64,000 nucleotides of DNA. Source: Gymnothorax reevesii (taxonomy: Eukaryota; Chordata; Actinopteri; Anguilliformes; Muraenidae). Of the stretch, positions 61,317 through 64,000 are shown in pieces (the first letter of the stretch is position 1; each line of letters begins with the position of its first letter). Under the pieces are notes generated by a model. That model searched no databases and was not told the DNA's origin. It was given only the letters and a program-made list of their open reading frames with translations. The stretch is from the NCBI GenBank assembly GCA_029721435.1, contig CM056573.1, positions 126,195,447-126,259,446 of the forward strand. Direction: 5' to 3'. The position numbers and the translations under genes were made by a program.

Positions 61317-63540
61317 CGAGAGAGAACGAGTGTCCTGAGCTCCTCCTGCCCTCCTGTGTTTCTCCCTTCCTCCCCTTTCTCTCATTTTCTACCTTTTTAT
61401 TTACTCAATCTCTCTTTTCTGTTAGTCCCTGGACTGCTGTTTTAGCAGGGAGGGCCAGGCGACTGCACCAGGATATAATGCAGAGAGCTGGTGTTGAGGA
61501 CTAATACGTTTTGTTGAGGGAGCTTAAAATCCAAGTCCAGAAAGTCGCCCCAGATTTCTGTTCAAGTCGCATTGATTCGCTAACGAGCTCAGTTCATTAG
61601 GCTTTATCTGCCTTGTTTCCATGATTGCCTGTTTGAATGGAAGAATTCGGGGGGGGGTGTCAGATTGATGGTCATTGTGTGTTGTTTTACTAAACTTGTG
61701 GGCACTGGTAAATGCCACAATTGTGGTAAAATCTGGAAAATCAGCTCTGTGGGGACCTTTTGAATCCCGATGAGGAGAAAGTATAATTGTGGGCCGAGGG
61801 TGAGATTGAGGTCTGCAGTAACAGTTGGGGTTATGGTGAGGACATGGTCTACTTTTCAGGTTAGATTAGATGGGTACAATGGATAACACGATATAGACAT
61901 AAAACAATGTTCTGAAAGTGTTGTTAAACAATGAATAAATTCAGGGTAGCTATCCGAGTTAGGCTACTGGTTAACCTCTTGAATTCTTATTAATCATAAG
62001 TTTTCCCTGAAGTAGGTTCAAAGTCATATTATTGGACAATTTCATATTCAGTATCTGGTGTTTGCAGGACTTCTCATGAGCTACATCAGGCTTGCACTGA
62101 GCCCAGGACACCACAACATTTCCTCAAATGGAAAGTGTCTTGATTGTGTCCATCATTTTATACACATTTCACTGTAATTTATCAGGACATGTTGGGGCTC
62201 ATTGAAGACCTTGGGATCTCCATTGGAATTTGAAATGGACCCAAAGTTCTGCAGGTTTGATTGCAGCAGCTGCATTTGCTAGACTCGTATCATTTCCTAG
62301 GTTTTATGGGGTTAAAGTTGGATGTCATTAAGGATCAAAATTGAGCTCTTTTGGGGCATTATTGCTTAGTGTCAAGGAAAGGGTTGGGAAAGGTGTTTAG
62401 ATAAAATTAAGGTTGATTTTTGGGGTTTTGAGATGGTGAAATTTTGGCACTGAAATAAATGTTTGGTCCCCATAGGTTTAGTAAAGTAAAGGCTCTGTGT
62501 CTGTTCAAGCTTGGTGCCACCAACCCCCTTTCTTCCCGCTCCTGTTCTTGCTATACTTGGTCCATCACTCACACTAGGATCCACATAGTGTGCGCACACA
62601 CATTCCAGGGCTATTTAATACCATCCTGCAAGGACTTGGGTGGGCGCAGGCTTTCATTCCAACCAACTGCTTACACAGTACTGCTAATCAAGTTCTTTAG
62701 CAAAGACTCTTGGGGTTGATTCGTAGTATCAGATGTGTAAGTGCTTGGTTGGAATGAAAGCCTGCACTGGCCCTTTCAGGATAAGATTGAATAGCCCTGA
62801 CCTATTCCATACAAACTGCTTTACAAACCAGTTCATTGTGCTCACCACTGATTGGGGGTGGATACAAATCCCACAATGCACCTGGAAATGAGACTAAATT
62901 AGCCTCGTTGCTGTACTGGTGGATGATGTGCTGTTAGGTTTTTATTTTTTGGTTGTTTTTTCTTTTTTTTTTTTTTTCATTCTTTCCCTGGCAAATGCGA
63001 TTCGTCGTGTGTGTTGTTTTTGTGTTTTGGTGTGCTAAAAGTGTAAGTTTTCTTGCCTAATTTTTTTTTAGTCAACGTACATTTGGTATGGACTCTGGAG
63101 TACCTGCTGGCTGTATCATATACTCAGCTGGTAGTTCGACACTTCATCCCCTGTCAAATATTCTCTCTTCAATGGCTTTGGATTATGAAGTAGATTTAAT
63201 GGTTTGGGGTGTTCAGAGTGTTTTTGAAATAAGCTCTCCATCAAAATTATATTTTCTGTTGTTTATTTACGGTTTGTGCTGGGGAGGGACTGCATTTATA
63301 TGTAATCTGAATTGAACCATATCAAGTATCGCATCACTGATTATTGTTAGAAGGTTGATTTTAAAAAATGAATAAAATGATTCGTAATGTGTAAAGTGAG
63401 GCGCTTGCCAATCTGCAGTGCAGTGGGAGGTTTGGGTGGGTGGAGTTAAGTTTTTGACTTTGTATAGCAGTGTTTATGTATATCCTGTGTTCTTGTTTTT
63501 TCCCATTAAAAACAAAATTCATATTTCACAGAATGAAATG
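61317..63540 (+). other. TAF12 3' UTR and downstream sequence
   Basis: AATAAA at 61934-61939 and 63371-63376 and ATTAAA at 63505-63510 are candidate poly(A) signals. I cannot tell which is used. A hAT MITE lies in between. No other gene is visible. Confidence 0.4.
62606..62799. mobile_element. hAT MITE (CAGGGCTATT family)
   Basis: Ends CAGGGCTATTTAATACCAT and, reverse complement, CAGGGCTATTCAATCTTAT. Both continue to GCAGGCTTTCATTCCAACCA. The flanking octamers match only partly. Confidence 0.8.
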
Positions 63541-63714
63541 AGTTGAGGTTGTTTGTTTACTTTCAACTTCACAAATTTGCACTTGGGGTTGTGTTATAAA
63601 TTCTGGGCTTAAATGGGGAAGCATGAATTATGCATCCACATCAACCTATCAGCTAAAATGCTGGCCTCATCCATTAGGACTTGTATCAATGCACGCTTTA
63701 TCCAGAGACATGCA

Positions 63715-63925
63715 CAACCCCAATTCCAAAAAAGTTAAGATGCTGTGTAAATTGTAGATAAAAGCAATGCAAGGATTTGCAAATCTCATCAACCCGCATT
63801 TTAATCACAATGGAGCATAGACAACGTATCAGATGTTGAAAGTGAGATATATTACTAATTAATGGAAAATATTTGCTCATTTTTAATTTGATTACAGCAA
63901 CGCATCTCAAAGTTGGGATGGAGTG
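63715..63925. mobile_element. Tc1-like-family end fragment
   Basis: CAACCCCAATTCCAAAAAAG, then TTTGCAAATCTCATCAACCC and AATATTTGCTCATTTTTAAT, are the terminal sequence of the same teleost family as 39098-39352. The far end reads CATCTCAAAGTTGGGATGG, so this may be a short deleted copy. Confidence 0.7.
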
Positions 63926-63971
63926 ACCAAAGGCTGGAAATGGAAGTGGCACCAATAAAAATGGTTTGATG

Positions 63972-64000
63972 TGCAGTTGTACTCAGAAGTTGGCATATCC
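63972..64000 (+). mobile_element. Start of a Sleeping Beauty-like Tc1 terminal repeat
   Basis: GCAGTTGTACTCAGAAGTTG, then GCATA, resembles the outer end of salmonid/teleost Tc1 elements (consensus CAGTTGAAGTCGGAAGTTTA). It is cut by the window edge. Confidence 0.55.

Noticed and set aside
1..64000. CRISPR array, bacterial operon or phage system
   Set aside because: Spliced vertebrate genes, microsatellites and eukaryotic transposons dominate; no regularly spaced repeat-spacer array or bacterial gene organisation is present. The 30-kb tandem array has no unique spacers.

Overview
The window is nuclear DNA of a ray-finned (teleost-type) fish. It carries split vertebrate genes with GT-AG introns and a fish-specific NLR gene with LRR exons and a PRY-SPRY (B30.2) exon. 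The density of Tc1/mariner, hAT, Kolobok, pogo, L1, L2/CR1-like and I/Nimb-like elements is also typical of teleosts. Only two host genes are well supported. Most of the remaining sequence that can be recognised is transposon-derived. I cannot name the species.

Region 1 (1-25.9 kb, + strand): the 3' part of a fish NLR gene. Six exons join in one open frame: three 174-nt LRR exons, one 162-nt LRR exon, a 47-nt linker exon and a 605-nt PRY-SPRY exon that ends at 25864. The FISNA/NACHT part would lie left of the window. The introns hold an antisense L1 with a 994-codon ORF, perfect-TSD hAT MITEs, GC-rich inverted-repeat elements with small MPPR reading frames, and a 6.2-kb nested Tc1 complex between the last two exons. 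Decayed copies of the fourth LRR exon are interleaved with CA microsatellites.

Region 2 (25.9-50.4 kb): no convincing host gene. It holds a 1.1-kb hAT with an 8-bp TSD, a tandem array carrying DR1 hormone-response-like sites, and an antisense L2/CR1-like LINE. That LINE has an endonuclease and RT, a 2A-like motif at its N terminus, and a 5S-rRNA-derived segment upstream. There is also a complete but decayed pogo element with TA target sites, a pol III-type SINE, a 3.3-kb Kolobok-type element (TTAA target sites, THAP domain, P2X7-tail-like Cys motif) with a second TTAA element inside it, and I/Nimb-like LINE 3' fragments with a Helitron-like insertion.

Region 3 (50.5-63.5 kb, + strand): TAF12, the histone-fold subunit of TFIID/SAGA. 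Five coding exons (52151-61316) give 160 residues with every junction in frame. The last intron has a GC donor (CAG|GCAAGT). Its introns contain a 20-bp minisatellite, a 1.5-kb hAT with a perfect 8-bp TSD and a partial transposase frame, a hAT MITE related to one in the NLR gene, and a Tc1-type MITE. The right edge begins another Tc1-like terminal repeat.

The two host genes are functionally unrelated: one is a cytosolic innate immune receptor of an expanded fish family, the other a general transcription factor. What links the regions is shared repeat families, several with copies in both the NLR gene and the TAF12 end of the window.
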